Below are positions 14,801-26,000 of a DNA stretch of 64,000 bases, piece after piece (within the stretch, counting starts at the first letter, position 1; each line of letters begins with the position of its first letter). Source of the stretch: Whitmania pigra (taxonomy: Eukaryota; Annelida; Clitellata; Hirudinida; Haemopidae); assembly GCA_021613335.1 (NCBI GenBank), contig JAJTWR010000113.1, positions 536,501-600,500 on the forward strand. Reading direction: 5' to 3'. The translations under genes and the position numbers were made by a program. The notes beneath the pieces were generated by a model. It was not told where the DNA came from, did not search any database, and saw only the letters and a list, made by a program, of their open reading frames with translations.

Positions 14801-14923
14801 CTATTCTAGGAATGTCGCTGAAACCCCCAGTTGAGAGTTAGTTTGTGAAATTTGTTTGAGTTCAAATTTGTTTTTCATTTGAAGTTAGCATAAAATTGCT
14901 TTACAAACTTATTTGATTCAGGC
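11810..14923. other. Intergenic region between SETD6 and GATAD2 starts
   Basis: About 3.1 kb of mostly AT-rich DNA between divergently transcribed genes. It should contain both promoters and 5' non-coding exons. A good 3' splice site at 14915-14922, just ahead of the GATAD2 ATG, implies at least one upstream non-coding exon. Short, less AT-rich patches near 12590-12660, 13330-13450 and 14080-14260 match no family I know. Apart from repeat copy A I see no gene or RNA. Confidence 0.5.
11935..11990. repeat. Short dispersed repeat, copy A
   Basis: Shares an almost identical stretch of about 40 bp (core ATCATCTCAGCTATGCAAAA, then ACTATAATCAA and an AATA-rich tail) with 39152-39200, and a shorter part with 47281-47316. 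The tail of AAATAAATAAATAA suggests the 3' end of a retroposon family. The family is not recognised. Confidence 0.5.
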
Positions 14924-16661
14924 ATGGACAGACAGGAATATAAAAACAAGCATTATTTGGCTAACAATAAGAGACATCATGATCTATCTTTCAATGATTC
15001 TCATTATTATGATTTGGATCTTCAGTTTAATCCCAAAAGGTATTTATTAAGTTCTATCTATTTACTGAATTGGAGCTTCTGAAATATAACTAGGGCACCT
15101 GATCATGCACAGGGCACATTTGGACTTCTCAGAATGTCCTGGCAATGGTTTCGAATCAAGAAGGATGTCTGAAGGATTCCAGCTATTTGCTCCGTTCTCT
15201 AGTTCTGCTTCTCTAATAGCCTCAAAGAATGCCGATTATGCCCTTAATTTGTCAAAAAAGTATGGAAATTTAAGCTCAATGCCAGTTCTAAAATCACTTC
15301 CATCTCCTAGCTTATCCTACTCACCAGATGTGGATGCTTTGCCAATGGATTTAAGTAAAGGAACGAGAGAGGAGTCATCATCCAAAGAAGTTAAAAATGT
15401 TAGAAGGAGGGACAAAGTTGAAAAAAGTGCACCGATGACAAAAGATGAACGAAGAATGTTAATCAAGAGGCTTCAAGAAGAGTTAAAAGTTGAGGAATCA
15501 AAGCTTTTGCTTCTTAAACTTATCAAGAGGAGTCAGCTTGTTTTTGGTCACAATGTTAAGAATGGCACTGCCTTAGTATCCCTAACATCATCTTCAGCAT
15601 CTCACAAAACATCATCTCTTTCTTCAAGGCAAAGTGGCTCTCATGCTGGTGATACAATACAAAAAGGCCTGTTAGGCCAAACAGCCCACAAGAGTAACCA
15701 GCTCAACTTTGGATCTCAGTCCGTCGTATCGACGACAGCTTCGTTATTGAATTTCGCATCAACTTCGGCATTTAGTTCTAGCACTTCGTACAGCAGGAGT
15801 TGTACTCCTCAGACAAGATCAACTCCATCTACAACACCTGGAATTGAAAGTTCAGCTCAGAGGCAAGCTGCTGCCAAATTAGCTCTGAGAAGGCAACTTG
15901 AAAAAACCTTAGTTCAAATACCACCACCAAAGCCGCTTCCTCCTGAAATGAATTTTATACCAAATGCGAATTCAGGTGATTTCGTGGCTCTTTTAGGATT
16001 AGAGGAAGTAGTGAAATGCATCCTTGATGGAGAAGCAAAGAGGAGGGGTGAACCTGTAGTGGAGGTGAAATACATTTTCAATCCATTTAAATGTGTCCAA
16101 TGTTGTACAGACTTTACTCCAGTTTGGAAAAGAGACAGACCGGCCTCAAAAAACGTCATTTGCGAAAAGTGCGTGACGACCAATCAGAAGCGAGCTTTGA
16201 AGCAAGAATACACTAATAGGTTGAAGAGTGCTTTTGTCAAAGCTTTGCAGCAGGAACAAGAAATTGAAAGAGGCTTGCAATCTTCATCCTCGATGGGAAG
16301 CATATCTCCCTCTAGTGCCACGCTCACTAATCACCATTCTCTTTCTGTTTCAAGTTTCTTGAACCCTTCTTTGACCCCCAATCACCACAAAAGCTTTCTC
16401 CATGGTGATTCTCTTCATAGACTAACTTCTGATTTGGCTTCAGTTTCTCCTCTCTTTTCACTACCCCCATCATTCTGGTCATTACAGAACTTTCCTCTTG
16501 GTCTTTCTTCTAGTGCTGCTGCTGCACAGGCACTTAGTCAACAGTTACTATTTCCATTTCCAGGAGTTATGCCAAAGACTGACATGACACACAGGCAATT
16601 TCTTGATCTTCTGCCAAGGAAGTCCCAGCTCGATGGCTCCCCCTTGCTATGGAGGAGTTGA
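14924..16661 (+). CDS. GATAD2: GATAD2 / p66 subunit of the NuRD complex
   Basis: p66 (GATAD2A/B) bridges MBD2/3 to CHD4 in the nucleosome remodelling and deacetylase complex. Two coding exons: 14924-15040 and 15113-16661, joined in phase (AG|G) with donor GTATTT and acceptor CAG. The ATG at 14924 follows a 3' splice site, so a 5' non-coding exon is likely. The protein carries the conserved CR1 coiled coil (DERRMLIKRLQEELKVEESK), which pairs with the MBD2/3 coiled coil, and a CR2 GATA-type zinc finger (CVQC, 19 residues, CEKC) followed by a basic helix with NQKRALKQEY. The linkers are Ser/Thr-rich and low complexity. Length of about 556 residues fits the family. Confidence 0.93.
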
Positions 16662-18850
16662 GTTTAATATTCCACTTGGAATGTCTGAAATGATGTCCTC
16701 TTTTAGTTATCTATCATATTATCAGTATTGAGGTTATCATCTTTATCACTATATCAAGTGGACTCCCAATTTTGTGATTGTCTGACTTTAATATTATTCC
16801 ATTGTTATTCCTATTTAATTTAAGTGGAAATTTGTAAATATATTAATGCTGAATAATTTGAACGCACTTGTGGAAGTATTTAAAAGCCATCATAAACTCA
16901 ACATTGTTCCAAATACACTTGTGTCTCATATACATGCCTTGTAGATCTAATGTAGTTGTGCTACATATTCGTTGAGTGTTTGACGTTCTTGTTTGGTCTT
17001 TATTCGAGTCAGGAAATGCCTGTAGAATGTCATTTCAAAGACACGTCACTTTTGTTCATTTTATTATGAGGTTGGAATTACCAGCTAAGTTCTACAAAGA
17101 ATTTTTGGATATATTTTCTTACATGATCTTATTGATGAATTTATTGTGGTATGATGAATTATCACCATGGAGTTTGACAGTTTTCTCTTTTGTCTAACCA
17201 ACTAGAAACACAATAGATCTGTTCCAAGCCATATAGTCATTCCACATATACAACATTAATGTTAATCACAATGCTGACGTGAATTTTGGAATGAACTATT
17301 ATAAAGATGACTTAGAAGATTCAATTATCAGGAAGCTCTTTCCACAACTTGAAATTAAATTATTTTTGTCAGAAAATATGAATCTATAACCACTAATTCT
17401 TTTCTATGCTCAATTGAGTCAATGATATTGAGCATAGGGATTTATCTGTTTTAGAACATTTCTAGTTTTTTTTTGTTTTTGGAAAAATTAAAAAAAATCC
17501 AGATTTAGAGCTGTTTATTTTCATATAATCTCATATTTTTGGTGATGAGTATTGGCCTTGTAATAAGTTGTTTATTTGAGTGTGGCACATTCATTAGTTT
17601 TATCATTAACTTTTGTTATTAAGCATTATTGTTGAAACTTTGATGACACTGAAACTTGTACATAATCAGATGAAATATATCAAATTGCTTTTGAGGATGG
17701 CTGTGTAATTTATATGAACAATCGTTTCTCATGTCATCAGTGCTTGTTTTGTTTTTGATCATGAAAAAGAAATTACTTAGATGGTAAATACTTTTAGAAA
17801 TCATTTTTAATTGCTTTGTTTCTTATTCAATACTTAAATCTTAATGCAATAAACATTTTTCTCAAGCAAAGACATCCAGACATCTATCGGACTGCTTTGA
17901 GCCATGTGCTTTGGAGCTCTAGAGCGGCTAAGTGCTGCCATCTATTTCAGAAGCTTAGGATTTAGAAAATTTTGCTATAAAGTGATACTAAAATGCTGGA
18001 TGCGACCTTTGAGTGTGTCTTCTGTACGTTACCTAACATTTGATTTTTTTCGGAATTAGGTGGGGTCGAAGACCGTTTCTGCTGTTCTTGGTTATGCAAA
18101 ACATTAAATACGGTCAATAAAAACCTAAACGACCTCAGAAAAGTAAGTTGCTTTGGTGAGTGGGACAAGGCCCAAAACTGCTCTGCGACAAAAGATATGG
18201 CACACAAAACGTTTCCAAGTCTCCTACATTTATCAAATTGAAATTTAGTTCATTAGACGTCATAAGTCACGAAGGCAATGTCTTCCAAGAAATAACATAC
18301 TATCATGATGATGAAGAAATTCATGGGAAATGATAGTATTACAAACAAATTACTTTATTCAGAACTGAGACTATTGTTTTATATTGAACACAATATTTCA
18401 AATATCAAAATAATGAAATGTTAACCAATGGGATAATCAGATTCTTTTCTTCTTCCACGTTCAAACGTCGACCCACTTTGAGAATTCAGTTTTATTATTA
18501 GTGACACAATACAAAGTCAGAACGAAAACCCTGAGAACACCCTATTTCGTGATAGCTTGCTAAATAAAATTTTGTCGTGGAAATTTGATGTTGCTTAACT
18601 ATATATTGTCGTATTTTTATGCATAAATTTAAAAATTCAGAAAATCTATTAGCCACGCTTTCATAAAGACGCTTTCAAAACTAATGAAAAAATGACTAAA
18701 ATTACATATAAAACATTAAAAAATTATTAACAATTAATGTTTTCTTAGTTCAAAAACTTCAAAATATTCATCCAATTCTTCGCATGCACTCTTAAGGGCG
18801 TTTTCAAGGCCAGATTCGGGGTGGAACTGCCTTCCATCATTGTAAACCTC
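16662..18850. other. GATAD2 3' UTR and SCFD1 downstream sequence
   Basis: The first 1.2 kb is T-rich and probably GATAD2 3' UTR, ending near the AATAAA at 17848. The rest (17.9-18.85 kb) shows no recognisable gene; minus-strand open frames here are short and unlike known proteins. The right end (18745-18850) is the part of the SCFD1 downstream region separated from its gene by the Gypsy insertion. Confidence 0.5.
17848..17853 (+). terminator. Polyadenylation signal, probably of GATAD2
   Basis: AATAAA about 1.19 kb downstream of the GATAD2 stop codon, in a T-rich context. It is the most plausible distal poly(A) signal; no transcript data are available here. Confidence 0.35.
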
Positions 18851-19025
18851 TGTAGTGTAAATGTATATACACAGACAATCAGAAGAATAAATGTTGAACA
18901 GAGGAATTGTTGACTCGAGTTGAGAAGGAATAATATCGCGTTGAGTTCATGAAACATAAACAAACATGGCGCTCGGAGCCCGCGTCTCTAATTATGCAAG
19001 TAGGACAAAGTTCCTGTGTCCAACA
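18851..19025 (-). repeat. 3' LTR of the Gypsy element
   Basis: 175-bp direct repeat of 22906-23080 with a single mismatch. The stretch on its upstream side on the minus strand is purine-rich (GGTGGGAAAG), consistent with a polypurine tract. Confidence 0.95.
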
Positions 19026-22000
19026 ATACTTTCCCACCAGAGAGCAAGCTGGCGAACGAAAAGTCAGGGCTCGTAGTCCTCGAGTTTCTTGGGCCAGTGA
19101 ACTCTTCGTCCGGAGCGTGTTTGAGGTTGAGCCAGAGGTGTTGCTGGGTTGATATGGGGATGGGTTGGCTGTGGGTGGAACTGAAGTCTGGGGCAGAATT
19201 GCTGGTTTCAGCCTGTCGATGGACACTGTGTCATTCCGGCCATTCTTCCTGACGACGAAGTATTTCCGATGGCGCTCTTGGACGTCAAAGGGACCGTCGT
19301 ATGGTGGATGCAGCGGTGGTTTGTGAGAATCGACCCGGATGAGTACTTGTGGTGTCGTGGCCAGGTCCTTCGGGATGTACGCGGGTTGCTGCCGTTGTCT
19401 TGGTTGTTGCGGCCTGAGACCCTGCATTTGCTCCATCAGACGATCCACGAAACCTGACTGTCCAATCGGCGGGTTGGAGTCGCTTGCTGGTGAAAACTCT
19501 CCTGGTAATCTCAACGCCGTCCCGTAGACTAACTCGACTGGAGAGCATTGAAGGTCTTCTTTGACGGTTGCCCGGATCCCCAGAAGAGCCATGGGTAAGA
19601 GATCTGTCCAGGTATTGGTGGCGTTCTGTGTGATGAGTGCTGCCTTGAGTTGACGGTGGAAACGTTCCACCATTCCGTTAGCAGCAGGATGGTAGGCCGT
19701 TGTTTTTACGTGGCGGATGCCTAACAACTTGCACCACTGATGAAACATATGTGAGGAAAATTGGCTACCCCTGCCCGTGGTGATGGTTTCCGGCACTCCA
19801 AAGTTGGAAATCCATGAGAGCATGAAATTCTTGACGATGGCTTCCGTTGAGGTGTCGGAAAGGGGTATAGCCATGGGCCATCTTGTGAATCGATCCACGC
19901 ATGTGAGGATGTGTGTGTGTCCCTCCGATGACGGAAGTGGTCCCACCAAGTCCAAATGGATGTGTTGGATGCGGCAGCTTGGCAGAGGGAATGTTGCTGG
20001 TGGCGTCGTAGTGTGTCGGTGGATCTTGCTCTTCTGGCACGCCAGACACTCTCGGCAACATGCTCTGATGTCCTTGTCCATGTTTGGCCAGACGAAACGT
20101 TGCCTCACCAGTTTTGACGTTGCACGGGCACCTGGATGTGATAAAGAGTGTAGGCTCAGAAATACCTTGTGACGCAGCTTCTCTGAGACGAGCGGTCTGT
20201 GCACTCCTATTGAGACGTCGACGAAGATGATGCCGAGACTGGAGGGTAGTGGGACCTCAATGATCTCCAGGGATGGCATGTCGATCTGGAGCTGGGTCTC
20301 TGCAGCTTGGTGTGCGGCTATCTCTTGCAGATCGATGGTTGTGACGGCGTTGACATCGGTGCGCGACAAGGCATCTGCCAAGACATTCTGGTCTCCCTTG
20401 ACGTGCCTGATGTCAGCTGCAAACTGACTGAGGAAATCCAGATGCCGTATTTCCCTGGGCGAGTACCGGCTGGATCCGCTCTTGTAAGCAAATGTGAGCG
20501 GCCTGTGGTCCGTGTAAATGTAGATTGTAAATTGACGACCTTCCAATAGGTGTTGGAAGTGCTTCACGGCCAGGTACATCGCCAACAGTTCCCTGCCGAA
20601 CGTGCTGTACCGCGTCTCCGTCGGGCTGAACTTCTTGGAGAAAAACGCCACCGGTGTAGTGAGGCCACCTTGTACCTGTTCCAGGACCGCTCCAGCTGCA
20701 TCGTCGGAAGCATCTGTGAGGAGTTGTAGGTGGCTGTCCCTGCCCAAGAATGCGAGACAGGTGGCGGACTGCACAGCATCTTTGATTTTCTGGAATGCTT
20801 GCAACTGGACAGGGTTCAGGGACACTGCTGCCTTGCTCTTCGAGTTCTGCTTGTTGAACATGCTGGTTAAAGGAGCGAGCATGTCGGAGCAGTGCGGGAT
20901 GAACCTCCTGTAGAAGTTCACCAGACCCACGAAACGTCGTAGCTATGTAAGCGTCTCCGGTTGCTTGTACTCTGTGATGGCCTTGACATTGTCCGGACGT
21001 GGCTGTATGCCGTCCGAACTCACAGAGTGTCCCAGAAATGTTGTGGATGCGACAGCAAACTCACACTTGTCCATGTTCACCGTGAGGTGGAAATCAGTGA
21101 ACCTCTCCAGCACTTGCTCCAGATGTCCGAGATGCTCCTCCATCGACGAACTGGCAATTAGAACGTCGTCGATGTAGACAAATACAAAATCTAGCCCTCG
21201 GAGTATCTCGTCCATGAAGCGCTGGAAAGACTGGGCTGCGTTCCTGAGTCCGAACGGTAGCCGGATGAATTCGTACAGACCGAACGGTGTGGTGATGGCG
21301 GTCTTGGGCATGTCCTCCTCTGCGATGGGGATGTGGTGGTAGGCCCGGACGAGATCGATTCTTGAAAAGACCTGTGCGTTGGTCAGACCATTTGTGAAAT
21401 CGTGTAGGTGAGGAATGGGGTATCTGTCCGGAACCGTCCGTGCGTTCAGTGCTCTGTAATCCCCACATGGCCTCCAGTCCCCTGAAGATTTTAGAACCAT
21501 GTGCAGAGGTGATGACCATGGGCTGGAAGAGGGGATGATGATTCCCAACTGGAGCATGTGCTCAAACTCAGCCTTGGCCATCTTGAACTTGTCGGGGTGA
21601 AGACGGCGTGGCTTGGAGAAAACAGGTGGGCCGTCTGTGACAATGTGATGTTTGACCTGATGAGTGACGCTCTCGTTGAAATTGGAAGGCCTGCCCAGTG
21701 AATGAAACTTTTCCAGAAGCCCGGTGATGAGGTTGGTGGTTGCTCGCGCCAGGTGGATGTGGGTTGGAGGTGCTGCACTGATTGATCCCACGACCGATAG
21801 AGTTGTCTTGTTGTCTATGAGCCTCTTGTTGAACATGTCGACGTTCAAGTTGAAATGGCCCAGAAAATCTGCTCCAATGATTGGCGACTGCACATCGGCG
21901 ACAACGAAGATCCACTGGAAATTGCGCCTCAAACCCAAATCTAACGACAGGGATTTTTGACCGTAAGTCCTAATCGTCGTGCCATTGGCAGCCTGCAGCG

Positions 22001-22241
22001 TGAAGGGTGATGTCTTGAGCGTGTGCTGGGGAGGTGGAGGGATGACGCTGACCTCCGACCCGGTGTCGACAAGAAACTTCAGGCCGTTGTAAACGTCATC
22101 GATGAGGAACAGGCGACTTCCATGATGTTGTCCAGAGGCAGTCGTCGCAGCTACTGCCTGGCATTGGAGTTTGATGACTGGAAGGAGCAGGGCTGTTGGC
22201 AGCGTTGAGCCTTCTCCCGGTATGTGGCGTGGTACCAACAT
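18879..22241 (-). pseudogene. pol: pol polyprotein of the Gypsy element (one stop, mutated integrase)
   Basis: One frame runs from 22241 to 18879, broken only by a TAG at 20943-20945. Domains in order: aspartic protease ([14 protein letters not shown]), reverse transcriptase ([25 protein letters not shown] catalytic box), the RT thumb (cut by the stop), RNase H (LLTDASDDAAGAVLEQ; YTDHRPLTFAY) and integrase. The integrase zinc domain is H-x-n-H-x-n-CxxC type (HSLSHPGA ... CLACQKS). The first catalytic Asp is in HLDLVGPLP and the Glu in MVERFHRQLK, but the second catalytic position reads TTGRGSQF where the family has Asp, so the DDE triad is lost. The frame runs into the 3' LTR. Confidence 0.92.
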
Positions 22242-22875
22242 ACTCCCGGTGTGTTGCTGCGTCTTGCTTGGGATCTGCTCCTGCTGCGGGGTCGTGTGTG
22301 TCGCCTAGGCTCCGCTCTGGTGGTTTCCAGCCTGGCCAGCCTGTCGGTGATCATCTGAAGCTTGAGGCTGATGTCTTCCATGGTGGTCTGTCTTTGCAGG
22401 GGGGCCGTCACTACCCGTGAGACTGTGGGCCAGCATGGACCGGACGTGAGGTGGCAGCTTATCAACCCATAGCTGCCGGAGGATGGCTTCGTCCATCAAA
22501 TTGTCTCCCAGCAGCGTCTTCATGTGTCGAAGGAGTTGGCTGGGTAGCCGACCTTCCAGTTGCACTGCGCTGAAAAGGCTCCTCAGCCTTGTCTGTTGAG
22601 ATTGTTCGCAGCGCTGCAGGATGGCCTCCTTGAGACCGGTGTACGGCCTCTCGCTTGGAACCTCGTAGATGAGGTCCTGGACCTGCTCCGCTACGTGGAA
22701 GGGCAGATTGTGTACCACGTGTGCGTATCGCTGAGTCCTTGTGAAACAACGCCTCGATGTTGGCGAACCACAGTCTCGGGTTTGCTGTGAAAAACGGCGG
22801 CAACTGCATGCTGACTGCTGTCACACGTGGTAGAGCTCCGGCCTCCTCTGATTTCAGGTTGATCAGATCTTCCAT
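22151..22875 (-). pseudogene. gag: gag region of the Gypsy element (frameshifted)
   Basis: The capsid-type polyprotein is spread over three reading frames: a start near 22875 (MEDLINLKSEEAG, then LPPFFTANPRLWFANIEALF), a second frame from about 22720 to 22440 (LPFHVAEQVQDLI, LRQLWVDKLPPHVRSMLAH) and a third from about 22440 (SLKLQMITDRLARLE, then an Arg/Ser-rich stretch). The last part contains a C-x3-H-x9-C-x3-C knuckle (CWYH ... CQQPC), the CHCC variant typical of CsRn1 elements instead of the usual CCHC. The shifts near 22725 and 22440 make this copy non-functional unless they are assembly errors. Confidence 0.85.
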
Positions 22876-22884
22876 ATCTCTTCT

Positions 22885-22902
22885 ATCACGTCGGGGTCAC
22901 CA
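22885..22902 (-). other. Primer binding site (tRNA-Trp type)
   Basis: On the minus strand TGGTGACCCCGACGTGAT begins 3 bp inside the 5' LTR. It is complementary to the 3' end of eukaryotic tRNA-Trp including the added CCA. This primer is characteristic of CsRn1-like Gypsy elements. Confidence 0.85.
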
Positions 22903-22905
22903 ATT

Positions 22906-23080
22906 TGTAGTGTAAATGTATATACACAGACAATCAGAAGAATAAATGTTGAACAGAGGAATTGTTGACTCGAGTTGAGAAGGAATAATATCGCGTTGAG
23001 TTCATGAAACATAAACAAACATGGCGCTCGGAGCCCGCGTCTCTAATTATGCAAGCAGGACAAAGTTCCTGTGTCCAACA
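22906..23080 (-). repeat. 5' LTR of the Gypsy element
   Basis: 175 bp, beginning TGTTGG and ending CTACA on the minus strand. Identical to the 3' LTR except for one T/C transition (C at 23056 against T at the matching site near 19001). No AATAAA is visible on the minus strand of the LTR. Confidence 0.95.
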
Positions 23081-23084
23081 CATC

Positions 23085-26000
23085 TCAAAACCTTTCCATA
23101 GACTTTTCCTGGAGAAACAGAACGGCTGACTCTTAAGCAAGGATGTCTTCATAGCTTTCAAATGACCGTAAAATGCTATTTTCCATAATTAACAAGTTCT
23201 ATTAGATGAATCTATTATAAATTATAAAGGAAGCTTTGTATGCAATACAATGATTTGATGTATCAAATCGTTTAATGTTGAATGTTATATTTAGCTAGAT
23301 ATCAGGGAAATTAGGCGTCCTAATGGTTTGCTAGAAGGGTTAAACTCTCCTTCACATCTCATTCTTCTCAAGGTACTGGATAACCGCGGAAAATCGGAAA
23401 TTGTTAGACTTCGACCCAATATATCTATTTTCGGAGTTATAGCTAGAACTTGGGGCTGCCTCGACCCTCCAAAATTTACACAGCTCATTCGTTATTCATC
23501 ATTGAAAGCAAAAAAGAATTCGCAACGATCGACTTTTGGGCGGAGCCCTTCATGCTGATTGAGACAACCCAGTTAGGGCACAACGCACTAACATTCATCT
23601 AGTTTAATTTATTTCAACAACATTATCACAAATGTGGAGCTTCTACAGTTTGTGTTTCAAACATTTTTATATTGCTAATGAGGAATCTCAATGGATGTCA
23701 AATGCCTCAGAAAAGATTTATTAGATCACAATAATTAATCGTTGAAGCCTCAATTTAAGAAAGAACTTATCATTTTGCAGATATTATCATTTATTTATGA
23801 ATACATACCATTTATAATACGATTTATTAATATATGATCCCTTTGCAAAACAAATTGAATCAATAAATGAAAGTTTAAAGATTATGATGTAAAATACGAC
23901 CTCAATAACCACATTATTTATTTAACATTGTTCATTTCAGATAGTAAGATTGTCCTGTTTTTTCCGATTCATTACATTTCTTTGCCTAACCTTTCAAGCT
24001 ATAAAAATATCAATTACATGAAGATTTCATAAATATTCTTGTAACATTAATATGCATACCTGTGTCAAGAACTGATTGGCATTGAGCAGCTGTGTGCAGC
24101 CATAAGTTATGCGCCGATGTGTCGATCCCACACCCGTTTTACCCTGGAATAAAATTATTTACACATTTGCAGCTACATTCAGATATATAGAACTTATGTA
24201 ACCATATTTTCATATCAAGAACAATTTAAATTTGGCAAGAATATACCAACCTTTGCATATTCCACAAGATTTTGATATTCTATGTAGCTTCCACCACCAA
24301 TTACAAAAACTATAGCCTAAAGGTTGAAGAAACATTTAGTTTTGCATAATCATAAAATATAAACAAATACAAAAACATCTCACTTCATGGAATGGAGACT
24401 TGATTCTAGTGGTTGAACTAAAGATATTGAATCAAATATTAATATTATCAGGCCTCAATGTAAACAAGATGGCATAAAATAACCCACTTGTCTGTAGGTC
24501 TCAAAAGTTTTGGATCAAAATAGGCATAATCCTCAACTTCTGATTTGCAATCCATGAGCCCATCAACTATCTTTGTTATTGGAAGTTTCTATAGTAACAC
24601 ATTCAGATTTAACAAATGTTTCATAGCTTGTCAGTCAGGGTTAGCATTTCTAACGAACGAGGAAGGAGCACACCAGTTTCAAGGGAGAGTCAGGTCTTAA
24701 AAAGGGAGATTTTGAAATTCGTAAACAAAAAAGGGTCGACAATTTGTAAATACTCAAAAAGATATTTGCGATGAAGGCAACAAGGAATCATAAATGTTTC
24801 CATCCATTGGCATCATAGCCTTAGTAAAAATTAAAGCCTTTTATGGTAATGAATTAAGTACCAACATGTTTCTTGACAACCAGATTTTTCACTCCCTCCA
24901 TTGCAAATTGAGATGCTTGGCTCATGAGTTTGGCAAACATGCTACATTAGAAGAAAAGCCAAATATTTAAGTTATTAAAATTTAGATGTTTAATTACTAA
25001 GATTATTAAAGATATACCTCTCTGTTTTTGTCCCTCCCCCTCCATAGCAACTGATGGTTTGTGACTTTGAATACAAAGACCTTTGGACAAATCAATAAAT
25101 GATTATAACAGAAATAAAAAAATTATTGAAAACAAATTATATTTTTAATTCATGATGTTAACTTTACTATAAAACCCAATTTGTGAATAAACATCAAGCT
25201 ATGTTATAAAATTGGTTCATTTGAAATCATTTGTGTGCTAAAGAAATAGTAAATTGAGTAATAATTAACACTTATAACAAGTGTTGGATGAATGAGATAT
25301 CAAACACTAATTATATTTCATGGCACGTGAAATCATTTACTTCCATCTCTTTATGTATTGGATTGCTTGGAGTTGGCACCCTGCTTGCTCCAATGCATTG
25401 CAAATTTCCTTGAACTCAGCCTATTAGAAAATATATTGAAGTGAATTATTCATGAAGGCCAATTCAAAAGAAATTCGATGAATGTAATCAAGTTAATAAA
25501 GTCCATTTAATGACACTTTTTTTCATTTATTCACCTCGGGAATGTTGGGTCCACAAATGAGACTTATGATAAAAAGTCGCACTTTATCTTCTGGTGTTCC
25601 CGCTATCAAGAAGAGCACTTTGTTATTCACAGCTTGTTATGTTTGTATTGCAATGAATGTGAACTTTAAAATTTAGTTGATAGCAGTAAACAAATACGCA
25701 TAAAAACCTTCAGGATCTGTGATGATTTCAAGGAGTGTTCTGTCCTGCAGTGTAGCAATAACAACAACAATAACAATAATAATAATAATAATAGGAAAAT
25801 AGCCATTTTAACTTATTAGAAATACATAACTAACCTGCGTTGCTTTTTCCATAAACCTCTCTTCAGTCTCAAAGTAAATATCTAATTTTCTGGACTGTTA
25901 ATAAAATAAAAACACATAATAAGTGACTTCATAATCAGTCAAATTGTTCATTTTTATCAGAACGTCTGTCCACTCTCAGCTCTTCATGTACAAACTACCA

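Larger units (their letters stand above)
18851..23080 (-). mobile_element. Ty3/Gypsy LTR retrotransposon, CsRn1-type, nearly full length
   Basis: A 4,230-bp element bounded by two 175-bp direct LTRs that differ at one position. Read on the minus strand it runs: 5' LTR (TGTTGG...CTACA), tRNA-Trp-type primer binding site, gag with a CHCC knuckle, then protease, reverse transcriptase, RNase H and integrase, a purine-rich stretch and the 3' LTR. The order PR-RT-RH-IN is that of Metaviridae, and the CHCC gag knuckle with a tRNA-Trp primer is the known signature of the CsRn1 clade. The 4-bp flanks (CATC at 23081-23084 and CCTC at 18847-18850) match at 3 of 4 bases, an imperfect target duplication. 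The copy is dead: gag changes frame twice, pol has one in-frame stop, and an integrase catalytic residue is changed. Confidence 0.95.

Noticed and set aside
19016..22790. Numerous plus-strand and alternative-frame ORFs of 60-140 codons across the Gypsy element
   Set aside because: They are shadows of the GC-rich pol and gag frames; none matches a known protein, while the minus-strand frames show full PR-RT-RH-IN motifs.
22934..23161. Minus-strand frame running from host DNA into the 5' LTR
   Set aside because: The part inside the LTR repeats exactly in the 3' LTR and is only an open frame of the repeat; just the host part is considered, under findings.
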